DNA of 49,213 nt, from assembly GCF_947495025.1 (NCBI RefSeq), contig NZ_CANLXG010000008.1:1-49213 (forward strand). The letters are read 5' to 3'. The notes under the pieces are model-generated. The model saw nothing but the letters and a program-made list of their open reading frames with translations, did not search any database and was not told the DNA's origin. This document shows, piece after piece, positions 31,450-38,723 of the stretch. Made by a program: the position numbers and the translations under genes. Within the stretch, counting starts at the first letter, position 1; each line of letters begins with the position of its first letter. Source of the DNA: an uncultured Roseobacter sp. (lineage in GTDB: Bacteria > Pseudomonadota > Alphaproteobacteria > Rhodobacterales > Rhodobacteraceae).

Positions 31450-32727
31450 GTGCAGGAAAGAGACAACGAGGGACTGCGTGAGGCGCAGGAGCTGGAATCG
31501 CACGTGGCGTGGCTGGACAGTTTCACCGCCGCTGCCCTGGGGGTGCTGGCGGTGGCCTCCGGAATTTACACGTATCTCGGGGTATCATCGCTGCTGGATG
31601 ACAACGGATCGCTGAGCTTTTTTGCCGCGATCAGCTATTCGGTCGCGGTCTCGGTCGGGATATTTGTGTTCTGGTCCTACATGATGCGGCTGCTGCCCGC
31701 GGTGCGCTCAAGGGCGTCGCGTATGGGGCTGATGCTGTCGATGGGTCTGGGGTCTGCGGCGATCATTGCAATGTCGTCATGGCTGAATGCGGCGGCACTG
31801 GCAGGGGCGGCGGCGGTCGAGCAACACCTTGCGCGGACAGTGCAGGAGTATCAGGGCGCGCTGGAGCGCGCGAACGAGATAGCAGTCTCTGCACAGGGGC
31901 TTGAGCGGGATGTGGCGCGGGTGCGCCAGTCGTTTGAGGATCTGTCCGAACAGGAGGCCACGGGCAATCTGTCCGGTCTGGCGGGGGAGGGCGCGGTTTT
32001 CCGTGTGCTGCGCCAGAAATCTGACGAGCTGGCCGGGCTGGAGGCGCAGATTGCCACCCAGCAGCCGCTGGTTGATGCAGCCTTTGCCGAAGGCAACGCT
32101 ATTCTCAGCCGGATGCGGGCTCTGACGGTGGCACCCGGTGCCATCGAGGCGCGGTCGGTCGAGTTTTCCGAGGAGGCCGTGCGGCTGGCCGGGGTGATCA
32201 CCACGCTGCGGCAGTTGTCTGTCGCGCCGCTGGTGGCGCGGGCGGCTTCTGATCTGAGTGCTTCGGTGGTGCTGCCGGAGCTGGACGGGCGCACCGCAGA
32301 GACCCGCGAAGGGCAGCGCAGTACCATCGTGTCAGTGCTGGAGCTGCTGGGCCAGCGGGCAGAGACGCTGCGTGCAGCCGCGGGCGAGGTGATGGCAATG
32401 CCGCCTGCACCCGATACGATCTATACGCCGATCAGCACGGCGGATGCGGTGATCATTTATGCGCGCAACTTTGTGCCCTCCTGGGCTGGTGCGATTGCCA
32501 TCGATCTGCTGCCGGCCGTGCTGGTGTTTATCCTGGCCGTGACACAGAACGCCATCCGGGCGGGCAGGGCGGATCAGCCGCTGGCCGACAGTCTGACGGT
32601 GGCGCAGATGCGCGCGGCCCTGAAAGCAGCCCAGGAGCTGGACCCCGACACACCCCCCGCACGGGATCCGGCCGAACGGGCGGCCCCGGTGGTTGTGAGC
32701 GCCGGGGCCGAGCGCGGGTCTTCATGA
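31450..32727 (+). CDS. Four-TM membrane protein with central coiled coil
   Basis: The 425-residue protein starts at GTG. Three membrane segments are in the N-terminal third (FTAAALGVLAVASGIYTYLG, ISYSVAVSVGIFVFW, LGSAAIIAMSSWLNAAALAG). A long coiled-coil-like region of about 200 residues rich in Glu, Ala and Leu follows, then a final membrane helix (AGAIAIDLLPAVLVFILAVT) and an acidic/proline tail. I do not recognise the family. It overlaps the ClpP-like gene by ATGA, so the two act together, possibly as a membrane scaffold with a periplasmic protease-like partner. Confidence 0.75.
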   Translation: MQERDNEGLREAQELESHVAWLDSFTAAALGVLAVASGIYTYLGVSSLLDDNGSLSFFAAISYSVAVSVGIFVFWSYMMRLLPAVRSRASRMGLMLSMGLGSAAIIAMSSWLNAAALAGAAAVEQHLARTVQEYQGALERANEIAVSAQGLERDVARVRQSFEDLSEQEATGNLSGLAGEGAVFRVLRQKSDELAGLEAQIATQQPLVDAAFAEGNAILSRMRALTVAPGAIEARSVEFSEEAVRLAGVITTLRQLSVAPLVARAASDLSASVVLPELDGRTAETREGQRSTIVSVLELLGQRAETLRAAAGEVMAMPPAPDTIYTPISTADAVIIYARNFVPSWAGAIAIDLLPAVLVFILAVTQNAIRAGRADQPLADSLTVAQMRAALKAAQELDPDTPPARDPAERAAPVVVSAGAERGSS

Positions 32728-33500
32728 GTACGCGGCGCGGGATCACCACACGCGGGGCGCTGACCGGCCTGCTGGCACTGCAGATCCTGCTGGCATTGCT
32801 GCTGATGGGCCGGGATCTGCTGGCAGCGTTGCCGGGCATGATGCGCAGCGCGGACCAGCCGGCCTTTGATACGCCGGTTGCGCCCGGAGACCAGCGCAGG
32901 CAATACGCGCCGCGCGATCTGCCCCTGCGTCCGGCAGACGGCCCCAACGTGCAGCGGTTCACGTCGAGCGGTGACATGCCCCGGCGGCTGGATTTTGACC
33001 GGCAGGGCGGGGTTCTGGTGCTGACCGGTCAGATTGCCGAAGGAGATGCGGCGCGGTTTGCCGGGACACTGGCGGAACAGACCGACGGGCTGGCCGTGGT
33101 ACGGCTGAACTCGCCCGGCGGGTCGGTCACGGACGCGCTGGAGATCGGGCGTGCGCTGCGGGCGCAGGGGCTGGGTACGGTGGCCGGGGCAGGGGACATC
33201 TGCCTGTCGGCCTGCCCCTATATCTTTGCCGCGGGCACGGGACGCACAGCACATGAAGATGCACAGATCGGTGTGCATCAGCACTTTTTCGGCGCAAGTT
33301 CCGCTCTGCCGGCCTATTGGGCGGTGGAGGTGATCCAGCGCGGACAGGCGGATGTGATGCGGTATCTGGACGGTATGGGTGTAGACACGCTGGTCATGCA
33401 GCACGCGATGGCCACGCCGCCAGATGAGATTTATGTGCTGCTGCCCGAAGAGCTGGCGAAATACCGGATGGTGACAGAACAGGCCGGCGACGACGGCTGA
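32724..33500 (+). CDS. ClpP/crotonase-fold periplasmic protein (COG3904-like)
   Basis: The 258-residue protein has an N-terminal signal anchor (GALTGLLALQILLALLLMG) and a ClpP-like domain: GGVLVLTGQIAEGDAARFAG, then VVRLNSPGGSVTDALEIGRAL and the serine-containing ICLSACPYIFAAG (Ser about 161) with VHQHFF supplying a histidine. The order fits the ClpP-like Ser-His arrangement of COG3904-type predicted periplasmic proteases. Its substrate is unknown. The ATGA overlap with the preceding membrane protein indicates coupled translation. Confidence 0.85.
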   Translation: MSTRRGITTRGALTGLLALQILLALLLMGRDLLAALPGMMRSADQPAFDTPVAPGDQRRQYAPRDLPLRPADGPNVQRFTSSGDMPRRLDFDRQGGVLVLTGQIAEGDAARFAGTLAEQTDGLAVVRLNSPGGSVTDALEIGRALRAQGLGTVAGAGDICLSACPYIFAAGTGRTAHEDAQIGVHQHFFGASSALPAYWAVEVIQRGQADVMRYLDGMGVDTLVMQHAMATPPDEIYVLLPEELAKYRMVTEQAGDDG

Positions 33501-33510
33501 GGCACGTTGC

Positions 33511-34923
33511 TCAGCGCGGGCCGAGCAGATCGTCTGCGGCATCTTCTGCGTCGGGGGGGCTTTCGGGGGCCGGGGTTTCGGACAGCAGATCGCCCTCGCC
33601 TTCGGTGGCATCGGGTTCCGCCGCTGGTGTCGCCGGAGGCAGACTGACGTCTTCCTGAGCGATTTCCGGATCACCTGCGTCCAGCACGCGCACGCCTTCG
33701 GGGAAGATCACTTCGCGCGCTTCGTCCGGCATGGAGATACCCGCGTTTGTCAGAGCGGTTTTGACTGCCCGCAGCAGGGCCGATTTCAGTTTGACCGCCG
33801 AGATCAGATGACCGTCAAACCAGTAATAGGTGCGGATATTCACGGTCGATGCCCCCAGCTCATCAACAAGGACCATGGGTTCGGGGTCGGACAGAACCGC
33901 TTTGTGACCGGCCAGACAGTTCATGATGATTTCCTGCGCCTCGGGCACGGTGGCGTCATAGCCGATACCCACCAGAAAATCGCCGCGCCGGTTCGGTGAA
34001 GAGGTGTAGTTTTCGATGACATTCTTGAAGATGGTGGCATTTGGAATGTGGATTTCGTTGCCTTCGACGGATGAGATCAGGGTGCTGCGGGTGCTCATGC
34101 TTTTGACCGTGCCCATGATGCCGGCGACCTCGATGAAATCGCCGCGCTGGAACGGACGGCGGACGCTGAGTATGAGCGAGGACAGAAAGTTTTCGGCGAT
34201 GTCGCGAAAGGCAAAACCAATCACGATACCGATGACACCGGCACCCCCGATCAGGGAAACGGCCAGCTGTGTCAGCCCCGCAACCTGCAGCACGATGTAA
34301 AGGCCCACCAGAAACACCGGAAAGGCGATGGTGCGGGCGATCACCACCCGCAGAAACGGGGAACGGACGCGGTTGGCCAGCAGCAGTTTTGCAAGTTTCG
34401 AGACCAGGCGGGCAGCAAACCATGCCAGCGGCAGGACCAGCAGTGCGAGCAGGACCAGCGGCAGCACCGTCACGGTTTTGCGGGCCAGAGCCTCGAGCTC
34501 GGCCAGGGCCGGGTCAAAGGACCAGACAACGGCCTCCTGGACTGTGATCCGGTTGACGACCGCCACGACGCCTGCGGTTTTTGACCCCAGGCTCTGGGCC
34601 CAGGTGCGGCGGGCGTCGGTGCCGGTGGTGCCGTCGAGAAAAACCACGCCTTCGTCAACTGTCACCTGCAGGCCGGTGTACCAGTCTGTGGCTTCGAGAA
34701 TGCGGGTGATCCGCGCCGCAATGGCGGTGTCAGAGGCCACAGGGTCGATTTCCACCTGTTGTTCCGGGGCAGAGGCAGTATCGGCGGTGTCCGCTGTGGT
34801 GGTCTGCGCCGGAGCGGCCAGGGCCGTCATCAGCCAGAGGGCGGATGCGAGCATGGCGATGTGCAGCAGGAACAGACCCCGGACGACGGGGGATAAGGCG
34901 CGGGTGGTGGCATGTCTGTGCAC
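33511..34923 (-). CDS. MscS family mechanosensitive channel with BON domain
   Basis: The 470-residue protein starts at GTG with AGGAG eight bases before it. It has a signal-like first helix, a periplasmic BON domain (about 70-130, with LQVTVDEGVVFLDGTTGTDARR), three membrane helices and the MscS pore and beta domain (GGAGVIGIVIGFAFRDIAENFLSSLILSVRRPFQRGDFIEVAG, then VEGNEIHIPNATIFKNVIENY). MscS channels open at high membrane tension during hypo-osmotic shock. The C-terminal 60 residues are acidic and probably disordered. An imperfect EcfG promoter lies upstream. Confidence 0.92.
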   Translation of the reverse strand: MHRHATTRALSPVVRGLFLLHIAMLASALWLMTALAAPAQTTTADTADTASAPEQQVEIDPVASDTAIAARITRILEATDWYTGLQVTVDEGVVFLDGTTGTDARRTWAQSLGSKTAGVVAVVNRITVQEAVVWSFDPALAELEALARKTVTVLPLVLLALLVLPLAWFAARLVSKLAKLLLANRVRSPFLRVVIARTIAFPVFLVGLYIVLQVAGLTQLAVSLIGGAGVIGIVIGFAFRDIAENFLSSLILSVRRPFQRGDFIEVAGIMGTVKSMSTRSTLISSVEGNEIHIPNATIFKNVIENYTSSPNRRGDFLVGIGYDATVPEAQEIIMNCLAGHKAVLSDPEPMVLVDELGASTVNIRTYYWFDGHLISAVKLKSALLRAVKTALTNAGISMPDEAREVIFPEGVRVLDAGDPEIAQEDVSLPPATPAAEPDATEGEGDLLSETPAPESPPDAEDAADDLLGPR

Positions 34924-34982
34924 GTGTGATCTCCTGTCAGGGCGTCCGCCGGATGCTTTTCCCGGGCTGGCGCACTCTTAAA

Positions 34983-35007
34983 AGCGGTGAAACCCGGTTC
35001 TGGTTCC
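34983..35007 (-). promoter_or_regulatory. Weak EcfG-like promoter for the mscS-type gene
   Basis: On the minus strand GGAAC (35007-35003), 16 bases, CGCT (34986-34983), one mismatch in the -10; 60 bp before the GTG at 34923. Confidence 0.35.
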
Positions 35008-35096
35008 GACAATTTTGCACGAACTGTGCGCGCGGCAAACCACGTCGCGCGGGTGACGCAGGATCACCCGCGGGCAGGGGGCAGATTCCGCAACCG

Positions 35097-35107
35097 CTAT
35101 GTCATAG
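35097..35107. promoter_or_regulatory. Dyad CTATG-T-CATAG, copy 3 of 3
   Basis: A perfect 11-bp dyad followed by TTTAATGCGG, 59 bp before the receiver-like gene at 35166. Compared with copy 1, both arms have changed together, keeping the symmetry. Confidence 0.55.
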
Positions 35108-35165
35108 TTTAATGCGGTCCGGCAGTGGAGGTGGCAGCCTTGCCCCTTACAAAAAGGACACCCCC

Positions 35166-35531
35166 ATGACCAGAAGGCTTGCAGTATGTGTCGTAGAGCG
35201 AAACCTTTTTGTGGCTGCGGACATTGCTGAGATGCTGCGCATGGCCCTGCCGGAGGCTGATCTGGCGGTCTTTCATGAACTTGGCGCGGCGCGGACCGCT
35301 TCTGTTGCGCCACCGGATGTTCTGATGATCGCGGCCAATGCACAGGGAACATTCGATATGTCACCGGAGGATGCGGCCTGGATCAGCAGCTCGGAGGTGA
35401 TTGCCTTTGATGCAGCCGACCGGTCAGCCTTTCCCGGGTGGCTGCATCTGAGCAAACCTTTTGCCGAGGAGGATCTGACGGAGGCCGTGCTTGGTCTGAT
35501 CGCCGGACGGTCGGAAGAGCGGATGGGCTGA
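35166..35531 (+). CDS. Degenerate response-regulator receiver-like protein
   Basis: The 121-residue protein has the shape of a CheY-like receiver: AVCVVERNLFVAADIAEMLRMALPEADLAVF at the start and the conserved LHLSKPFAEEDLTEAVLGLI at the end (the K-P pair). The usual phospho-acceptor aspartate in the middle is not obvious (PPDVLMIAANAQG), and only one acidic residue is in the first acidic pocket, so it is probably not phosphorylated normally. Receiver relatives with this character are common near alphaproteobacterial stress genes. A dyad element precedes it. Confidence 0.7.
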   Translation: MTRRLAVCVVERNLFVAADIAEMLRMALPEADLAVFHELGAARTASVAPPDVLMIAANAQGTFDMSPEDAAWISSSEVIAFDAADRSAFPGWLHLSKPFAEEDLTEAVLGLIAGRSEERMG

Positions 35532-35535
35532 TCCG

Positions 35536-36123
35536 TCAGAGTACAAGCGACAGGCCCATCCCCAGCGAGAGCATCAGTGTCACCCCGAGTGCGGTCCAGA
35601 GCCCGTCGAGCGTGAGCATCGCAATGCTGAAAAACGCGATGGTGGCGGCAACGATCGAGGATGAGAACGGAATAAACTCCAGCAGGGGCATTATGGCGCC
35701 CCCACACAGCGCGTAGGCGTAGAAAACCTTGCGTGCCGGCCCGCGCGCGAGCCATTCCAGGCGGCGCGTGGTCCAGCCGTCGAGCAGGGCTGCGAAACGG
35801 CGCAGCAACGGGATGGCGTTCTGCAGCGGATGGTTGCTGACTTTGCGGCGCTTCAGAAAGCCGGGGAGCCAGAGAACACGCCGCCCGGTGAACGCCTGCA
35901 CGGATATGAGAGCGATCGTCAGCCCGCAGATCGCGGAAAAGGTGGGGATGCCACTGAGCGGTGTCGACGCCAGGGCGGAGAAGACGAAAATGAGGGTGAG
36001 GTGCGATCTGCTGCCCAGCGTGTTTACCAGCTCGGAGAGCGATGTCTCGTCGCCGCAACGGCTGACGCCGTCGACGGCATCCACGGTTGCCCTGAGGGAT
36101 GCGTTTTCCATTCTGACTGACAT
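35536..36123 (-). CDS. exoD: ExoD family membrane protein
   Basis: The 195-residue protein matches the ExoD (exopolysaccharide synthesis) family: LSELVNTLGSRSHLTLIFVFSALASTPLSGIPTFSAICGLTIALI at the N-terminal half, a soluble loop with LPGFLKRRK, and further membrane helices toward the end (VFYAYALCGGAIMPLLEFIPFSSSIVAATIAFF). ExoD was named for exopolysaccharide-deficient rhizobial mutants; its biochemical role is unclear. I start it at 36123 where GAGAGGA precedes. An EcfG-like promoter (TGTT variant) lies at 36198-36174. Confidence 0.85.
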   Translation of the reverse strand: MSVRMENASLRATVDAVDGVSRCGDETSLSELVNTLGSRSHLTLIFVFSALASTPLSGIPTFSAICGLTIALISVQAFTGRRVLWLPGFLKRRKVSNHPLQNAIPLLRRFAALLDGWTTRRLEWLARGPARKVFYAYALCGGAIMPLLEFIPFSSSIVAATIAFFSIAMLTLDGLWTALGVTLMLSLGMGLSLVL

Positions 36124-36173
36124 CGAACTGATCCTCTCTGCGGCGGCGGCGGTGGACGTATCACCCCAGAGGT

Positions 36174-36198
36174 AACACCCGCGCCCGCAGAATGTTCC
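36174..36198 (-). promoter_or_regulatory. Near-match EcfG promoter for exoD
   Basis: On the minus strand GGAAC (36198-36194), 16 bases, TGTT (36177-36174), one mismatch in the -10; 51 bp before the ATG at 36123. Confidence 0.55.
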
Positions 36199-36672
36199 GT
36201 CCGGCCCCGTCGGAACAGCGGTCGGTGCGGCAGGGTGTTCTGAGGGATTTGCGCAACCGGCAGCAGGTACAGGACGAGGCAGAACAGGTAGCTGCTGCCG
36301 GTTGCGGATCACGCCACGCCTGTGGTGTGAAGAGACGAAAGCCGGGGGGACAGTCTTTGTCTCCTGCAGCCCTAACGTGCCCGGGCGTAATTGGTTCCGG
36401 CAGATCAGAATTTTTTTCACGGGAGCATCGGACCGGTTGTACGCAACAATGTCCGGCGCTGTGCGCGGGGCAGGCCGGGTGCGCAGAAAATTTTTGCTGC
36501 GGGCGTGTCCGGCTGCGCCGGCGTTCATCTGGTGGTCTGATGTTTTTCGGGTGTAAGTATCTGATAGATAATGGTAAAGTATCCGGTTCTCTGACCCCGG
36601 TTATTCCCGGCGCTGGCCGCTCCGCTGATGCTGGGCCTCGGGAACCGATGTGAAAAAGTTCAGAAATTTTTG
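36199..36672. other. Intergenic region between exoD and the PRC-barrel gene
   Basis: About 470 bp between divergent stress genes. I see no gene with recognisable protein character; short open frames lack ribosome sites. It is longer than needed for two promoters, so an undetected RNA or further regulatory sites are possible. Confidence 0.3.
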
Positions 36673-36698
36673 GGAACGAATTTCGCACATGGGGTGTT
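36673..36698 (+). promoter_or_regulatory. Near-match EcfG promoter for the PRC-barrel gene
   Basis: GGAAC (36673-36677), 17 bases, TGTT (36695-36698), one mismatch in the -10; 50 bp before the ATG at 36749. Confidence 0.6.
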
Positions 36699-36748
36699 GT
36701 GGGGCCGAACGGCGATGACTGCCGTGAGCAAAAAAGGAGGATCACACA

Positions 36749-37663
36749 ATGAGAAACTTCATGACAACAACCGCACTGGTTCTTGTGACTGCCCTGCCGG
36801 CCACAGCCGGAATGGACAGGGATGATCATACCTTCACAGGCTATGCGACTGCTGAAGCCGCTTCGGCTGAACTGCTGGCGTCTGATCTGATCGGCATGCG
36901 TGTCTACACGAGCGAAACCGATGTGGACGCAGGCGCGATGGCAGAAGCAGGCACCGACTGGAACGACATTGGTGAGGTCAGCGACGTGGTGATGACGCGT
37001 GATGGCGAAACCCGTTCGATCCTGCTGGACATCGGTGGTTTCCTCGGGATCGGCGAGAAAACTGTCGCTGTGAACATGGATGCGCTGAGCTTTGTCGCGG
37101 ACAAGGATGACGCGGGTGATTACTTCCTCGTGTTCAATGCATCGCGCGAACAGCTGGAGAATGCAGAGCCCTTCAGCTTTGAGCGCGTCGGTGAGTGGAC
37201 CCGCGAGACCTGGAATGAGGCAAGCGCAACGGCCGCAGAAGCAGCGGATACTGTCAGAACGACGGCGTCGGACGCCATGGACAAGGTCGGTGCAAAGGCC
37301 ACAGCTGCCGGCGCGGCTGTGTCTGATGCGGCGTCTGATCTGACGGCCCGGACACCGGATGCAGGTGAGTACGAGGTCTATGAGCGTTCGGCGCTGACGG
37401 CCGAGATGCTGACCGGTGCGCCGGTCTATGACGCCCGCGACGAATGGATCGGTGAAGTGTCCGAAATCCTGATGGATGATCAGGGCGAGGTCACAAAGGC
37501 CGTGCTTGATGTGGGCGGTTTTCTGGGCATCGGCGAAAAGGCCGTAGCCAAGGAGATGGACGCCCTGAAGGTTGTCCGTGCCGACAGCGAAGGTGACCTG
37601 CGCGTCTATGTGGACGCCACAAAATCCGAACTTGAAGCCATGCCGGCCTACAGCGGCAGCTGA
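36749..37663 (+). CDS. Secreted protein with two PRC-barrel domains
   Basis: The 304-residue protein has a signal peptide (TTTALVLVTALPATAG) and two PRC-barrel domains in tandem: about 42-130 (SDLIGMRVYTSE, IGEVSDVVMTRDGE, LLDIGGFLGIGEKTVAVNMDAL) and about 220-300 (LTGAPVYDARDEWIGEVSEILMDD, VLDVGGFLGIGEKAVAKEMDAL). The DVGGFLGIGEK block is repeated nearly identically, showing an internal duplication. An Ala-rich helical linker separates them. PRC-barrels bind RNA, proteins or cell-surface partners; a periplasmic double PRC protein is a frequent general-stress protein in this group. AAAGGAGG precedes the ATG. Confidence 0.9.
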   Translation: MRNFMTTTALVLVTALPATAGMDRDDHTFTGYATAEAASAELLASDLIGMRVYTSETDVDAGAMAEAGTDWNDIGEVSDVVMTRDGETRSILLDIGGFLGIGEKTVAVNMDALSFVADKDDAGDYFLVFNASREQLENAEPFSFERVGEWTRETWNEASATAAEAADTVRTTASDAMDKVGAKATAAGAAVSDAASDLTARTPDAGEYEVYERSALTAEMLTGAPVYDARDEWIGEVSEILMDDQGEVTKAVLDVGGFLGIGEKAVAKEMDALKVVRADSEGDLRVYVDATKSELEAMPAYSGS

Positions 37664-37691
37664 TACGGGATAGTATGGTAACGAGTGAGCG

Positions 37692-37718
37692 CCCGGGGCC
37701 CTGTGCCCCGGGTGTTTT
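37692..37718 (+). terminator. Intrinsic terminator after the PRC-barrel gene
   Basis: CCCGGGGC (37692-37699) pairs perfectly with GCCCCGGG (37705-37712), followed by TGTTTT. Confidence 0.8.
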
Positions 37719-37808
37719 CTTATGTCTGGCGGCACGGGAACGCCGAGCAGGCTGCATGGGGAAGGTACACACGGGGCAGGGGGACATGGGGCAGGGGGCA
37801 GACACAGA

Positions 37809-37835
37809 AACGCCGGGCGTGTGCCCGGCGTTTTT
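37809..37835 (+). terminator. Second terminator hairpin
   Basis: AACGCCGGGC (37809-37818) and GCCCGGCGTT (37823-37832) form a perfect ten-base stem with loop GTGT and a T-run to 37835. No gene lies between it and the previous terminator. Confidence 0.8.
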
Positions 37836-37857
37836 CCTGTTGAACCATGCTGCCCGC

Positions 37858-37876
37858 AGGCGGCACCGCCTTTTTG
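37858..37876 (+). terminator. Third terminator-like hairpin
   Basis: AGGCGG (37858-37863) and CCGCCT (37866-37871) with a two-base gap, followed by TTTTTG. The loop is short, so folding is less certain. Confidence 0.45.
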
Positions 37877-37948
37877 TCCTTGGGAACGCCGGCCCCGCAT
37901 CGCGGGCGGCTGAACCCGGGGCCGGATACCGGCCCGCCGTCAGGTGTT

Positions 37949-38023
37949 TTACGCCAGACCGACCAGCGAGAGGATGGCGATGACAACAACGACGAGACCG
38001 ATCAGATAAATAATGCGATGCAT
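37949..38023 (-). CDS. 24-residue hydrophobic membrane peptide
   Basis: A very small gene. The product is almost entirely one membrane helix: MHRIIYL at the start, then a Val/Ile-rich stretch ending LSLVGLA. AAAGGAAA precedes the ATG, and a GGAAC element 53 bp upstream on the same strand (38100-38096, with GGTT 16 bases later) could be an EcfG-type promoter. Clean ribosome site, hydrophobic composition and stop codon argue for a real micro-protein. Its place among stress genes suggests a membrane stress peptide; type I toxin-like action is also conceivable. Confidence 0.7.
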   Translation of the reverse strand: MHRIIYLIGLVVVVIAILSLVGLA

Positions 38024-38075
38024 TTCTGTTTCCTTTCATATTGGCGTTCCGGCTGCCTGCCGGGATTACCTGTTT

Positions 38076-38100
38076 AACCATCCGGCCCGCAGAATGTTCC
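38076..38100 (-). promoter_or_regulatory. EcfG-like promoter (GGTT variant) for the 24-residue peptide
   Basis: On the minus strand GGAAC (38100-38096), 16 bases, GGTT (38079-38076), one mismatch in the -10. It is divergent from the plus-strand element at 38143. Confidence 0.45.
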
Positions 38101-38142
38101 GGACTGATCCCGGGTTGTCCGGATAATCCTGGTTCTGCAGTG

Positions 38143-38168
38143 GGAACAAAACGACGGCCCGGGGGGTT
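38143..38168 (+). promoter_or_regulatory. EcfG-like promoter (GGTT variant) for the STAS gene
   Basis: GGAAC (38143-38147), 17 bases, GGTT (38165-38168), one mismatch in the -10; 71 bp before the ATG at 38240. Confidence 0.45.
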
Positions 38169-38239
38169 CTGCCGGTAACATCCAACCCCGCGGCGGCGCC
38201 GGTCATCCGGTCTGTCGCACAGCAAGGAGCAACAGACAT

Positions 38240-38641
38240 ATGATCCGCTTTTCCCATGGTGCCGTCGCACAGATCCCGACAACGTCTGAAACCGTTTATG
38301 CCTTTCGCATCGATGGCCATCTGGACGCAGATGCTGCAGAGGCGATGGCAGAGTATATGAATGATGCCTTTGACCGGCATGACAGTGTGAACATGCTGCT
38401 GGATCTGTCCGGATTTACCGGCAGTGACTGGGACAGCATGCTCGACGATGATGTGCTGGAGTCGCGCTTTCGGGCTCTGAGCAGCGTTGGCCGCTATGCG
38501 GTGGTCGGTGCGCCGGACAGGGCGTCGCGGATGATCGGCTTTATGAACCGTTTCATCCCGGTCGAGGCCAGGACCTTTGACGCAGACGACATCTCGTCTG
38601 CCTGGGCCTTTGTTGATCCGGAAAGCCGGTCGGCGGCCTGA
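38240..38641 (+). CDS. STAS/SEC14-like (SpoIIAA-like) protein
   Basis: The 133-residue protein fits the SpoIIAA-like family: VYAFRIDGHLDADAAEAMAEYMNDAF, NMLLDLSGFTGSDWDSM, FRALSSVGRYAVVGAPDRASRMIGFMNRFIPVEARTFDADDISSAWAFV. Such single-domain proteins resemble lipid-binding or anti-anti-sigma folds and are often stress-induced in proteobacteria. There is no serine in the classical SpoIIAA phosphorylation position that I can assign. AAGGAG precedes the start. Confidence 0.85.
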   Translation: MIRFSHGAVAQIPTTSETVYAFRIDGHLDADAAEAMAEYMNDAFDRHDSVNMLLDLSGFTGSDWDSMLDDDVLESRFRALSSVGRYAVVGAPDRASRMIGFMNRFIPVEARTFDADDISSAWAFVDPESRSAA

Positions 38642-38723
38642 GGCACGCTGCAGGGTGTGCTTGTGAATATGCAGTGCCCCGCGTTAGACTGACGGGGGCG
38701 CTGAAAACTGATCGGACCAATGC

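Noticed and set aside
36161..37900. Long minus-strand open frame of 579 codons
   Set aside because: It lies antisense to the PRC-barrel gene, has low-complexity, Cys/Arg/Pro-rich composition and no domain or ribosome site. It is a shadow of a GC-rich coding region.
38041..38050. Second GGAAC (minus strand, 38050-38046) before the 24-residue peptide
   Set aside because: No CGTT-like element at 16 or 17 bases downstream, and it would fall inside the ribosome site and start codon.
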